This document shows positions 31,320-43,294 of a stretch of DNA of 64,000 nt, piece after piece; within the stretch, counting starts at the first letter, position 1, and every line of letters starts with the position of its first letter. The DNA comes from Rana temporaria (lineage: Eukaryota > Chordata > Amphibia > Anura > Ranidae). The position numbers and the translations under genes are program-made. The stretch lies in NCBI RefSeq assembly GCF_905171775.1, contig NC_053501.1, positions 74,643,134-74,707,133 on the forward strand. Direction: 5' to 3'. The notes beneath the pieces were generated by a model. The model was not told the origin of the DNA and did no database searches. It saw only the letters and a program-made list of their open reading frames with translations.

Positions 31320-32450
31320 GGACCCCTTTACATTTTACAGCACTCTGGACCCCTTTACATTACACTGCACTTCTGGACCCCTTTACATTACACAGCACCC
31401 TGCATCTCTGGACCCCTTACATTACACAGCACCCTGCATCACTGGACCCCTTTAAATTACACAACACCCTGAACCTCTGGACCCCTTTACATTACACAGC
31501 ACTTCTGGACCCCTTTACATTACACAGCACCCTGCACCTCTGGACCCCTTTACATTACACAGCACCCTGCATCACTAGACCCCTTACATTACACAGCACC
31601 CTGCACCTCTGGACCCCTTTACATTACACAGCACCCTGCACCTCTGGACCCCTTTACATTACACAGCACCCTGCACCTCTGGACCCCTTTACATTACACA
31701 GCACCCTGTATCTCTGGACCCCTTTACATTACACAGCACCCTGCATCTCTGGACCCCTTACATTACACAGCACCCTGCACCTCTTTACATTAAACAGCAC
31801 CCTGCACCTCTGGACCCCTTTACATTACACACCACCCTGCACCTCTGGATCCCTTTACATTACACAGCACCCTGCATCTCTGGACCCCTTTACATTACAC
31901 AGCACCCTGCATCTCTGGACCCCTTTACATTACACAGCACCTCTGGACCCCTTTACATTACACATCACCTCTGGACCCCTTTACATTACACAGCACTTCT
32001 GGACCCCTTTACATTACACAGCACCCTGCATCACTGGACCCCTTACATTACACAGCACCCTGCACCTCTGGACCCCTTTACATTGCACAGCACCCTGCAC
32101 CTCTGGACCCCTTTACATTACACAGCACCCTGCATCTCTGGACCCCTTTACATTACACTGCACTTCTGGACCCCTTTACATTACACAGCACCCTGCATCT
32201 CTGAACCCCTTTACATTACACTGCACCTCTTGACCCCTTTACATTACACAGCACCCTGCACCTCTGGACCCCTTTATATTACACAGCATCCTGCACCTCT
32301 GGAGCCCTTACATTACACAGCACCCTGCATCTCTGGACCCCTTACATTACACACCACCCTGCACCTCTTGACCCCTTTACATTACACAGCACCCTGCACC
32401 TCTGGACCCCTTTACATTGCACAGCATCCTGCACCTCTGGACCCCTTACA
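31320..32450. repeat. Minisatellite, about 35-bp unit, about 30 copies
   Basis: Repeated CTCTGGACCCCTTTACATTA followed by CACAGCACCCTGCAC, with shortened variants lacking CCCTGCAC. It gives a long plus-strand ORF rich in LDPFTLHS, which is a by-product of the repeat. Confidence 0.97.
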
Positions 32451-33110
32451 GAATACAGAACCCCCTCAGAATACAGAATCCCCCCTCATATACAGAACCA
32501 CCCCCTAGAATACAGAACCCCCCCCAGAATACAGAACCCCCCCCCCCCCAGAATACAGAACCCCCCTATACAGATACCACCCCCCTACAATACAGAACTC
32601 CCCCCACACAATACAGAACCCCCCAGAATACAGAACCCCCCTCATATACAGAACCCCCCCCATACAGATACCACCCCCTACAATACACAACACCCCCCCC
32701 CCACAATACAGAACCCCCCAGAATACAGAACCCCTCTCATATACAGAAACCACCCCCTACAATACAGAACACCCCCCCCCCACAATACAGAACCACCCCA
32801 GAATACAGAATACCCCCTCATATACAGAACCACCCCCTACAATACAGAACACCCCCCCAGAATACAGAACCCCCCTATACAGATACCACCCCCTACAATA
32901 CAGAACACCCCCCCCCCCCCACAATACAGAACCCCCCCAGAATACAGAACCCCCCTATACAGATACCACCCCCCTACAATACAGAACTCCACCTCCTACA
33001 ATACAGAACACCCCCCCCCCCCACAATACAGAACCCCCCCTCATGTACAGCACACCCCCCCTCATATACAGAACACACCCCCCCTTACAATAGTGCACAC
33101 ACCCCCCTTG
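32451..33110. repeat. C-rich minisatellite
   Basis: Irregular repeats of ACAATACAGAACCCCCC and ATATACAGAACC separated by poly-C runs of 5-13 bases. It is continuous with the 35-bp array, which suggests conversion of one repeat type into another by slippage. Confidence 0.95.
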
Positions 33111-34446
33111 CCTTCAGACCCATAATGCCGTCAGACAGATGATCATCAGCACACCGCGTGTTACACTGTCTACACACACAGGCAGCACAGCACAGGGGGA
33201 GGCGGCTGCAGCTTCACGCTCCTCGGCGGTGTGACTGTCAGTGTCAGACAGTCACAGACGTATCTATCAGAGCCGCGGGCGCTGCGCTGCCACAGAGAAA
33301 GGGATAATTGCGGTCCTGGGTATGGGTACGGCTCGCACGAGTCACACCCCCCCCTGAAAAGCCACGCTTCAGCTGTGTCTTACCATAGACTGCCGCTAGC
33401 GCTGCCTCCCTGTTACCGTGCGACGCGCCATCATCATGCCGCACGCTAAGTAGTCCTCTTCATTCGCGGAGGGGTTGCGTTGGCCTGACACCCCCCCAGT
33501 GTGTGGCACCCGGTGCGGCCCGCCCCCTCCGCCCCATGCTTAGTACGCCTCTGGTACAGGGCCAGATCCACAAAGCAGATGCGCCGACTTAACTCGAGAT
33601 ACGCGGCGTAATTGAAATTTACACGGCGCGTATATTTGCGCCTGATCCTCAAAACGAGATGCGCCTTAAAATCAGGTTTTTCCGTCCTACCTAAAATAAT
33701 TACACCGGTGCTTTTCTGTGCGCAAATTACGCTAGAAACGCCGCTGTTTTGATAGGCAAAGATGCAAATGAGGGAAATAGGGCGATCCACAAAATTAAGT
33801 GTGTGAGCCGTAGATTACGCCCTGTGCGCTTCTGTTAGTTTCAATGTGTAAATTTACACATTATAAAAGGTGCCCTAATTTTACACATGCCGTGTAAAGG
33901 TCAGCTAAAGCAACACCATTAAGGAAGAGCTGAGCACACACACTTGCTGGACTACAATCTGTATGCCAACATGCCAGGGGCATCCATGCGCATAGCTAGG
34001 CTAGTGACTTCAGTGACCGAGGGTACCCCCTCTTCTGAGGGAACAGCAGTCAGGAGACGCCTCGCAGAATGCATCTTTGCACAGTAAACACACACATTAA
34101 TTATGTCACAATGAGAATGCATAAATGCACACCACTGTGGTCCCTAGCACAGACATATCACATGCACATCTAATTGGATTAGATCCAAGTACCCCCCCCC
34201 CATTGGTACTTGGGAGCAGTAACGCCACGCCACGGCTCCAATTCTGTTACTGTGCATTCATACACCATTCAGGAACCTGGGATCACTTCTCCCTGGTCCT
34301 GGGGATCCCTTCTCCACCAAAACTGAGGGTGACACCCTTTTTTAATCAGGAATGCCACCCCCCCACATTCACACATCATTCACACACATAAACCAAATCA
34401 TAAGTACAGTATACCAAACAAAATCATAAAAAAAAAAAAAAAAAGT

Positions 34447-35941
34447 ACCCCTGCAAATTAATATCGGCGCCGTTTGCTCCGTCTGGAATGCCCACAGGCA
34501 CGGCCATGGGCACGGCCAACTGGAGGATCTTCATGGGGGGGGGGGGGGTGTTAGCAGGGGAGGGAGTATCTTCATGGGGGGGTGTTAGCAGGGGAGGGAG
34601 TATCTTCATGGGGGGGTGAGTGAGCAGGGGAAGGAGGAGCCTCCCCTGGTGTCTGTCCTCCTGCTGGCCTGCCCTCCAAGGCCACTGCTATCCTTGTGAG
34701 ACAGACAGTGACGGCAGCCGTATTGGCCTGGCCAGCCCGGGTATTGTCCTGGACAGCCTGGGTATTGTCCTGCACAGCCTGGGTCAGGGCAGTCACCTCC
34801 TGGGCCACGCCTGTTGTGGCGGTCTGCAGCTCACACAAACATGTGATGACCGCCAATGAGTTGGTGGCCACATCACCGAGTGACTCCTTCATTACACCCA
34901 GGCTGTGCTCCATCTGGGTCAGAGTGACTTTTATCTGACCCAGAGTGCGGGTCTGCCGGGCATTGTCCTTCTGCAGACTGGCTGGCAGACGCTCGGCCAC
35001 CCCCCTGGTCTCCTGGGTCGCCATCCTGCCTGCCCCTGAGGCTTGTGGCCTGGGAGGAGGGGGAGAGTGACCCTTGTGGGTTGCGGCCTGTTGGGGGAGG
35101 AGTGGGAGGGGCTACCCCTGATGGTGGCCTGACTGCTGCCAGCCTCTGGGGTAGGCTCTGGGGTAGCCTCAGGGGTAGCCTCAAGGGTATCCTCAAAGGT
35201 CATCATATCAGAGGCCAAAAGGACTTCCCGGCCAATTTGAAGATCTTCTTCCTCCACCCCCTCATCCTCCTTCCCCTCATCCTCCTCCCCCTCACCCTCC
35301 TCATGAGGGGAGGTTTGGCCACTCCCCTCCCCTGGGGACTCCTCAGCAGCCTCTTGTCCTTGGGGTGGTGCAGCAGCCTGGCCTGATGGGCCAGCAACCT
35401 CCTGGCCTGATGGGCCTGCAATCTCCTGTTCATCTGTGGAGGACACAAAACAATCACAGGTTTGAGGATCCACACACTTGGCACATCTTCCCTTCCCCCA
35501 CCCACACATGCTAATCACCAGATAGAAAAACCAAAAACTTACCTGGCCCACCAGGAACCCCTGTCTGATATCCACGCAGGCCCACCACCTGCTCTGGCTG
35601 GAAACACCGGGCCAGTGCCCATTCCTCCTCACTCAGACGGATGGGGCAGGGTCCCCCTCCTCCAGTGCCCCTGGCATGGGCATTGATCTTAGCCACCTTG
35701 TTCCGGACCATGCTCTTTAGATCGTTGATCTTTTTTTGGATGCCAGCGGGGGTCCTCGTCTCCCCCCCCCCCCCGCCGCATTGATCTGATCCGTTATCTT
35801 CTTTAGAATCACCTTTCTTTTGGCCGGGGAGGTGTTCCGGCTCTCAGGCCCATGTAAATAGCGCCCATATAGGACGATGGACCTAGCAAGGATTTGCTTC
35901 TCAACCTGATTAAAATTGAGCTTGCTGCGCTTGGGTGCCAT
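34447..35941 (-). pseudogene. Harbinger-type Myb-like DNA-binding protein, frameshifted
   Basis: The accessory protein of PIF/Harbinger elements, which in known systems binds the termini and brings the transposase to the nucleus. Exon 1 runs 35941-35543: ATG, KRSKLNFNQVEKQIL, then KRKVILKKITDQINAAGG and INDLKSMVRNKVAKINA, a trihelix Myb/SANT-like fold. A 13-C run at 35762-35774 throws the frame within a Gly run. The donor GTAAGT is at 35542-35537. The next exon starts at 35433 after an ACAG acceptor and encodes an acidic, Pro/Gln-rich linker; a C-terminal coiled-coil frame (GQIKVTLTQMEHSLGVMKES) lies at 35024-34572 in another phase, implying a further shift or intron. Architecture parallels the gene at 10864-15455. 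Confidence 0.75.
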
Positions 35942-36324
35942 CACAGACACCACTCAGCAACAAGAAACTCACAGGACAAACAAACAAAAATACACACACA
36001 ACAAACAAACAAAAACACTCACAGAAGAAACACACAAAAAGCAAAACACACAAGCAGACAGCTACTACAAATTCAAAAACAAACACGCAAAAAACAATCA
36101 CAAAATACAATCAGAAAAAGAAAAAAAAATACACTCAGAAAAAAACAAACAGAAAATACACTTAGCAGAAACAAACACCAACTACTATCTAATACTCTTC
36201 CAAAACTTCTCTATCACACACAACTCACCAACAAACACCGACAAACATTCAGAGCAGAAGCAACTTGCTCTAGGAAGGGTAACACAGGGAAATACTTTTG
36301 CAAGGGAAGTGTGTTTGACTGGGG

Positions 36325-36333
36325 CTATTTATA
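36325..36333 (-). promoter_or_regulatory. TATA box of the Harbinger Myb-like gene
   Basis: TATAAATAG on the minus strand, about 385 bp upstream of the ATG at 35941. The leader between them is unusually A/C-rich on the plus strand (AAACAAACAAAA tracts). Confidence 0.5.
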
Positions 36334-37109
36334 CACAGGGCGATCCTCAAACTAAGTACGCTTGGCCTTTTACCTATCTCACTGATTGCGCCGAGCAAAG
36401 TTCTGCACATGCCCAGTGAGAAGCAGATTTGTGCGCGCATTTTTTTTTTGAGCGGACATCCGCTTTAAGTGCAATAAATTAAGTACTGTACATTATACAA
36501 CTCAGAATTATTATATAATATTTGTATGTGGTTACAAATATAGGGTTGATTAGGATATAAGGAAGTGTGAAAAGTTAAAGCAATTAATTAACAATTATGT
36601 GTTCAACCTAAGGAGATGTAGATATCCAAACAGTAAATGGTTCTAATAGCTATGAGTAACTGAGTAAAGATTTCCTGAGCCAACTTGGGTTAATGGATTG
36701 CCTTTCAAAACTGATATTATGTTCGTAACCTATGGAACTTCAAAATCATAAGGTATAAGAAGAGACAAAGTAGAAAAGAAAAGTAAAGAGTAAAGAAGAA
36801 GTAGTGGAAAGGGGTCCACCGGGTCGATTCAGAAGTCACAGTCAGACCTGTATGATCAGTATAACTTCAAATCATCTACCATGACATTAAAACAGAGTCA
36901 TTAAATGCTGTCGGTAAGAAATGTTCTATACAAGGTTGCCATAATTTACGGAATTTAGGAATTTGGTTTTGTTCTATAGCCGCCATTTTGGCGTGTATCA
37001 TAATGTTGTTCATTCTTTGTTTTGTCTCGGCCAACTCCAAAGAGGGGATTTTCCAAGCTCTCGCCACAGTTTGTTTTTAAATTGGGCATGAGTCAGACTA
37101 TCTGGTTTG

Positions 37110-37510
37110 AGATTAAAGGGTCACTAAAGGATTTTTTTTTTTAGCTAAATAGCTTCCTTTACCTTACTGCAGTCCTGGTTTCATGTCCTCATTGTTCAAT
37201 TTTGCTTTGATGTTGCTGTAATTCCTCTCTGTTCTGGAGACTTCCTGGTTGTCTGTTTCCTGATAACCACAGTACTGGGAGATTTCTCACTGTGGTCACT
37301 AATCAAGGAGGTGTGATTACTGTGTGTCTAAAACCCCTCAGCACCAATCCAGTTTAGTTTTACAAGCCATTACTGCCCTCTATTGGCTCTCTGGCTCTGT
37401 ACATCAGAGAACCAGGAAACAACATCAAAAACGAAACTAAACTGTAGGTACATTATATGATTGTTTTTTTTATCTATTTTTAATCATTTTTAGAAGGAAT
37501 CAGTTAACTA
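37110..37510. mobile_element. MITE fragment with AAAGGGTCACTAAAGG end
   Basis: It begins at TTAAAGGGTCACTAAAGG, following GAGA, and runs to about 37510, where a family A MITE starts. The opposite terminus is absent. TTAA at the left edge would fit piggyBac-type insertion, but with only one end this is tentative. Confidence 0.4.
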
Positions 37511-37514
37511 TTAT

Positions 37515-37573
37515 GGGCCAGATTCACGTAGGACTTACGCCGGCGTATCTTGAGATATGCCGCGTAAGTCTAA
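37515..37573. mobile_element. Family A MITE, left end only
   Basis: GGGCCAGATTCACGTAGGAC after TAT, with the usual GCCGGCGTATC interior, cut after 56 bp by the family B MITE that begins beyond TAA at 37571-37573. Confidence 0.65.
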
Positions 37574-37955
37574 GGCCCCGTACACACCATAGAGTCCATC
37601 CGCAGATAAATCCCAGCAAATGGGTTTCAGCGGATAGATCCTATGGTGTGTACACGCCAGCGGATCTGTTTCCGCGGATATATCTCCCCTGGGATGGATT
37701 CCAGCAGATCGAATATTCGCTGACATGCAGAACATATCCATCTGCTGGAGTCCATCCCAACAGATGGATCCGCTGGTCTGTATAGACTCACCGGATCCAT
37801 CCGTCCGAAGGGATCCCCCGCATGCGTCGTAATGATTCGACGCATGCGTGGAATTCCTTATATGACAGCGTCGCGCACGTCGCCGCGTCATAATCGCGGC
37901 GACGACGCGACACGTCATCGCCAGAGGATTTCGGCGCGGATTTCGATTCGATGGT
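37574..37955. mobile_element. Family B MITE, right-truncated
   Basis: It starts GGCCCCGTACACACCATAG after TAA and contains the CGCATGCGTGGAATTCC and GTCGCGCACGTCGCCGCGTC blocks shared with 29721-30188. No right terminus is seen before LINE sequence resumes. Confidence 0.7.
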
Positions 37956-39436
37956 GAAGTGGTATTAGGTGTATAGAAATGTTTAATTTGTAAGTATCGG
38001 AACATTTCCGATTGTGGGATACCATATGTTTCGCAGAGAGATGGGAAGGGGATAAAGGATGATGAGTTAACAAAATTGTGAAATTTCAGTAAATCCAAGC
38101 CGGGTAAAAGGTTGGGTTTTTGAGGAAGGAGAGGAGAGGGTTGTGTGGAGACTGCAAATTGTGTTTAAATTGATATCTATCCCAGATGGATAGGTAATGT
38201 TTAGTTATAGGATTACTTAGGCCAAGGCGGTTTATGGAATTAAGCCATAATATATTCGAAATCGATAAAAGGTCTCATTCGCAAGCCTCTATCGATACCC
38301 ATAAAGGTATTTCCTGCGTGGCATGATATTTGGCTAAACTAGCTTTGTGAGCTGCTCTATAGTAAGTGGCAAAATTAGGTACTACTAGACATCCTAAGCT
38401 TTTAGGTAAGTATAGTGTTTTGAGAGTTATACGCAGTTTTGAAGATCCCCATATAAGTTTAGATGTTCTTTTCTGGATAATACGTAAGTAGTGGGCGGGG
38501 ACTGTTATCGTTAATACTCTAAATAGGTATAGCAGTTTGGGTAGTATTGTCATTTTAACAACATTTTTTTTCTCCCATCCAAGAAATAGGAAGGTGGGAC
38601 CAGTTATCCATTAGCTTTGTGATGTGTTTTTAGAATGTTAGGATAGTTAGCTGAGTATAGGTCTGATAAAGAGGCTGTAAGGTGAATCCCTAAAAACAGG
38701 ATTGACTCCACGGCCCTTGTGAAGGGTAGTGTTATTTTAGCTGATGTTAATTCTATTGTTGAAAGTGATATGTTTAATTCAATACATTTGATATGGTAGC
38801 AAATTTGTTAAGAATGGGTATTAGATTTGGGCCTGAGACTTGGGGGGATGATAGGAATAATAAGATATAGTCTGCGAATAACCTAAGTTTATGTTGGATT
38901 CCACCTAGTTCTATTCCAGTGATAGTTGGATCTATTTTAAGGTATTGGGCTAAGGGTTCTATTAAAAGGGCAAATAGTAAGGGGGAAAGTGGGCAGCCCT
39001 GACGTGTGCCTCTCTCTATATTAAAGAAATTCAGATTTATAGCCTGCATATTTTACATAAGCTGGGGGTTTGTTATAGAGAGCTAATATCCAACTAGTGA
39101 AGTGGGGACCAAAACCCCATTTCTGGAGAGTGTAGTGTAAGTATGGCCAGGTTACTGAATCAAAGGCTTTTCTAATGTCTAGAGACAGGAAGCATGTAGG
39201 AATGCGTCTTTTTTGGCGATATATGCCAAAAGGGTAGCTTGACGTACATTATCGCTTGCTTGCCTCTTTGGCATAAATCCAACTTGGTCGTTGTGTATAA
39301 TTTTGCCAATTATCTTGTAGAGTCGGGTAGCTATAATTTTTGATAAGATTTTAATGTCCTGATTTAAGACGGAGATGGGAATGAAGTTCATGCAGGATGT
39401 GTTATCTGATTGAGGTTTGGGAATCATGCAAATAAT

Positions 39437-41363
39437 TTATTGTAATGATTCGCATCTAAATGAATAGCCATCTATTAGGGTACTGAATGCGTCCACTAAA
39501 ATAGGAGAAAGGGTTTCAGAAAATGTTCTGTAGTATAGGGCTGAGAAACAGTTGAAATAGTATGACCCCGAATGGGGTGGTGGAACGATGCGGATATGCT
39601 TCCCATCTATTGCCCCTCCGCAGTTGGGAAAGCCCCACCGTGTGGCAAACTGGGACGCCACAGTCTTCCATTCCTGTGGCGTGGAAGGAAACTGGAGTCA
39701 AACAATATATATTAGTACTTTTGCACATAACATTGCAAGCAAATTATACAAAAACATTCTTGGCCAACATCAGTATAACATTTATTTGAGTATTTAAAGA
39801 CAACAATATAAGGACCACTTATCAGATTCCTCACCCCCTCTGATGGCCCATTCGGGGCCCCAAAAAAAGCCTCTACCACTCTGCCTTAAATTAAGGACAA
39901 CAATAACATTTGTACACATTTTAGGGGGGAGGGTTCTAGCTGAGTTTGGGACCCCCAAAAAAAGCCTCTGCCACATTTGTACACATTTTGGGAGGTGTTC
40001 AGGGTAAAGCAATACAATGGAGCTCACAAAATACATTGTTAAAGTAACTAGGCTAGGTGTGTATGGGCCAAGGATAGCATGAAGAGAAATATTCATGGAG
40101 GCCAAAAAAAAGGAGCATTAAAAGCTTACATCATGCATGGGGACATTCACAGCATATTACAATCATGGTAATTAGGGAATGATGAAAAAATACATTAGCA
40201 TACATTAAATACATAGGGCCAGATCCTCAAAAGGGATACACCGGCGTATCTACTGATACGCCGTTGTATCCCTGTTTCTATCTTTGGAACTGATCCACAG
40301 AATCAGTTTCCAAGAGATAGACAGAAGATCCGGCATGTGTAAGAGACTTACACTGCCGGATCTGCCGGATCTTAGGATGCAGTACCGCATCCGCCGCTGG
40401 GGGCATTTTGCATCGAAATGCCGCTTCGGGTATGCAAATTAGCACTTACGGAGATTTTACGCTTCGTTTTTTCTCCGTAAGTATTAAGTTGCATGTGTAA
40501 AATTAGGGCTGCTTTTACAAAGTGTAAACTGTTTACACCTTGTAAAAGTAAACCCTTCTGTCCAGCAGCGCGTTTTTTTTTTTTTTTTTAATTTTTTTTT
40601 TTTCGCCGTATCTTTTTTTTTTCCCGACGCAACTTTATTGACCCGACGCGATCCACAAACACGTAACGTAATTTCGCGCTATGCACGTCGGGAAAATGAC
40701 GTCAGGAGCATGCGCAGTACGGCCAGCGCGGGACCGCGCCTAATTTAAATGGGAATCGCCCCCATTTGAAGAGGAACGCCTTGCGCCGGCGGAATTTAAG
40801 TTACACAGCCGAAAATTTCTAGGTAAGTGCTTTGTGGATCGGGCACTTAGGTAGAAATTTTAAGGCAGTGTAACTTAAATGGGAAATTTTACGTTACGCC
40901 GGCTCTTTGTGGATCTGGCCCTTAGAATGTGATGTTGAAGGAGAAAACTTACCTTAATATAGTCCTTCTGCAGGACTTGTATGATGGTAGAACAGGTTTC
41001 TGGGATAATGATCCCCAGAGCCTGGGGGGGGGATGCCTGTCGAGAACTTGGGGTCCTGCAGACTTCTCCCGGTCGCCAAGTAGCGCAATGTGGCAACTAG
41101 CCTTTGCTCAGCAGTGATGGCTTGCTGCATGCATGTGTAATATAGGGGGACAGCAAAGCCAACAGACGGTGAAAAACGGGGTCCGTCACCTGGAGAAAAT
41201 TCCTGAAATCATCAGGGTTATTCTCCTGGATCTCCCGCAGCAAAGGCATGTGACAGAATTGGTCATTCTGGAGCAACCAATTCTTTGTCCATGAACCCCT
41301 CACCACCGTGTTCATGGACTGAGCTTGGGCCAAGACAAGAACCCCAACACCAAGCCCATGCAC
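39437..41363 (-). pseudogene. PIF/Harbinger transposase, two exons, disrupted
   Basis: A DDE transposase of the Harbinger type. Exon 1 (41363-40953) has NDQFCHMPLLREIQENNPDD, then, after a frameshift near 41120, AEQRLVATLRYLATGRSLQD; a nine-C run (minus strand) at 41032-41024 shifts the frame again before QVLQKDYIK. The donor GTAAGT is at 40952-40947. Exon 2 follows a CTCCAG acceptor at 39702 and begins FPSTPQEWKTVASQFA, then NCGGAIDGKHI (first catalytic Asp) and SGSYYFN, where coding stops at the junction with a Tx1/L1-like LINE (39546). The rest of the catalytic domain is missing. The reading frame joins properly across the intron, which holds a family A MITE. Confidence 0.85.
40214..40918. 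mobile_element. Family A MITE inside the Harbinger transposase intron
   Basis: GGGCCAGATCCTCAAAAGG and GTGGATCTGGCCC termini; CG-rich interior with TTT/AAA runs near 40570-40625. Flanks ATA and TTA may be a mutated 3-bp duplication. Confidence 0.85.
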
Positions 41364-41740
41364 AGCACTAACTCTACTTCAACGAGAATGTACCCGCAAC
41401 ATGGCTAGAAAATGGCCGGCTAGTCAGAACAAACTAACAGAATGCATTGAAGAACAGCAAGACCTATGAAGAATGACCTGAAAATCATAAACGAGCGGAC
41501 AAGAACGCACTGGAAATCAGATACGAACACACTACACGCACTGAAAGACTGATACAAACCCACAAGAACAAACTGGACAGCAGAAAACGATCTGAACAGT
41601 GAAAAGCATGAATCGTCTCTCACCAAACTAACAGGAGATTAGCAAAAGCAGCCCAAAGGGTGGGAATTGAACTTCCCCTTTATAGTGCCATCGTACGTGT
41701 TGTACGTCACCGCGTTCTTAAAGGTCGAAATTTCAGCCAA

Positions 41741-41789
41741 GATAAGTGTGACTGTGTGTATGCAAGACAAATTTGTTGTGTACGAGGCA
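41741..41789. repeat. Right terminus of the Harbinger family B element
   Basis: Reading inward on the minus strand, TGCCTCGTACACAACAAATT begins at 41789, next to TAA at 41790-41792. It matches the ends of the family B MITEs and lies upstream of the transposase exon 1, making that gene the likely coding member of the family. Confidence 0.6.
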
Positions 41790-41792
41790 TAA

Positions 41793-42309
41793 GTAATTTC
41801 TTTCTCTTGCTGCTGCTAGCAGGTTCTCCTTTGTGCGGTAAAAATGAAATTTTGCGATTATATCGCGTGGTGGACCCTCTGCCTTTTTGGGTGCAAGAGT
41901 GCGATGAATTCTATTCATTTCTAAATGCTGGCAGTGTAGACAGAAGTTCCTGAAATAAGGCAGTAATGGTATCTTGTAGGTCTGTCACTGACTCTGGTAT
42001 AGCTCGCCAGGTGAGTCTGTATGTATAGGTTGGTGTTTCTGTGAGAGTGCTGAGGCTTTTGAGGGGGAAGGCACCTGTGCCATTTAGGCTGCGGCCTGCG
42101 CTTTGGGTTCCTTAATGGAGGGGTTTTTGTTTTTTCCGCAGGTGCCTCCCATCACCATAGTTTTGCCCAAAACTGTACCTCTGTATTCCAGGAGGTGTCA
42201 GGTGTGTTTCTGTGTGACTGAGACTGGCAGGCTCTGGTTATTCTGTAGCTGCTCTCCTCACACAGAGCGGAGCACTAACAGTGCATGACTGTTCCTGTCA
42301 GAGTCCAGG
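41793..42309. other. No gene recognised
   Basis: Mixed sequence without convincing coding potential or defined repeat boundaries. Confidence 0.4.
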
Positions 42310-42889
42310 GGGTGTTGACCTCCCACCCCTTCAACCTCTGCAGCAATGCTGGCAGCGTTTCTGAGTCGAAACCTGTCCTGTTAAACCGCTGTATGGGCTT
42401 TTCCACCATGCTGTAGCTAAGTTTCAGGGTCTTGGAAATCTTCTTATAGCCTAGAACATCTTTTTATAGAGCAACAATTTTTTTTTCAGATCCTCAGAGA
42501 GTTCTTTGCCATGAGGTGCCATGTTGAACTTCCAGTGACCAGTATGAGAGAGTGAGACCGATAACACCAAATTTGACACACTTGCTCCCCATTCACACCT
42601 GAGACCTTGTAACACTAACGATTCACATGACCCCGGGGAGGGAAAATGGCTAATTGGGCCCAATTTGGACATTTTCACTTAGGGGTGTACTCATTTTTGT
42701 TGCCAGTGGTTTAGACATTAATGGCTGTGTGTTGAGTTATTTTGAGAGACAGATAATTTACAGTTAGTTTACACTCACTACTTTACATTGTAGCAGAGTG
42801 CCATTTCTTTGGTGTTGTCACATGAAAAGATAGAATAAAATATTTTCAAAAATGTGAGGGGTGTACTCACTTTTGTGAGATACTGTATA
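42310..42889 (-). mobile_element. Tc1-like element, 5' part only
   Basis: The terminal sequence GGGTGTACTCACTTTTGTGA appears at 42860-42879 with an internal echo near 42685 (GGGGTGTACTCATTTTTGTT). Minus-strand coding starts at about 42526 with MAPHGKELSEDLKKK, the N-terminal helix-turn-helix of a Tc1 transposase. It continues in broken frames to about 42330 after an internal deletion. The catalytic part is absent. Confidence 0.8.
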
Positions 42890-42899
42890 TATACTAGAC

Positions 42900-42946
<47 letters not shown>

Positions 42947-43294
42947 GAAGGCATCAAATTACTGGAAAAAAGAAAGGAGATAATAATAAGACCGGCAGAT
43001 AAAGGAGGAGGTGTGGTAATTTTGACCAGACTTTTATCATACACAAATGATGGATTTGTTGATGGATAATGAGACCTATTGTAAGTTGGACAAAGATCCG
43101 ACTGCGCAATATGAGGAAAACTTGAAGGTGCTAGTACAAATGGGATATCATACAAGAGCACTTTCTTTGAAGGAGAAAGTGTTCTTGGTACCCAGTAGTA
43201 GCAGAATACCCACTATATATACGCTTCCCAAAATCCATAAGGATCTGAATCTTCCTCCTGCAAGACCCATAGTAAATGGGATTGGCTCCATTAC

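Larger units (their letters stand above)
31167..33553. mobile_element. Non-autonomous hAT swollen by minisatellites
   Basis: Ends CAGGGGCGTACCTAG and CTTAGTACGCCTCTG are inverted, and the 8-bp duplication GTACAGGG lies at 31159-31166 and 33554-33561. GGCACCCGG phrases occur near both ends. Over 1.7 kb of the interior is minisatellite. No transposase. Confidence 0.9.
33559..36453 (-). mobile_element. Harbinger family A element with Myb-like gene
   Basis: The left end GGGCCAGATCCACAAAG at 33559 is the family A terminus and abuts the preceding hAT. The interior holds one minus-strand gene for a Myb-like protein. The right terminus is not clear; 36338-36360 (GGCGATCCTCAAACTAAGTA) resembles family A subterminal sequence. 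No transposase gene lies within these limits. Confidence 0.6.
36480..39545 (-). mobile_element. Tx1/L1-like LINE, truncated and interrupted
   Basis: Minus-strand blocks in order of the protein: ALYYRTFSETLSPILVDAF (39545-39480), FIPISVLNQDIKILSKIIATR and NDQVGFMPKRQASDN (39380-39250), RGTRQGCPLSPLLFALLIEP and FADYILLF (39020-38850), LPKLLYLFRVL (38540) and a C-terminal part near 37067-36876. These are L1-superfamily RT motifs of the Tx1-like type found in frogs. Stops and frameshifts abound. At 39546 the LINE joins a Harbinger transposase exon. MITE fragments interrupt it at 37110-37955. Confidence 0.75.

Noticed and set aside
31253..33142. Long proline/threonine ORFs of 326 and 241 codons
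   Set aside because: Direct products of the 35-bp and C-rich minisatellites within a hAT MITE; no domain and no conserved start.
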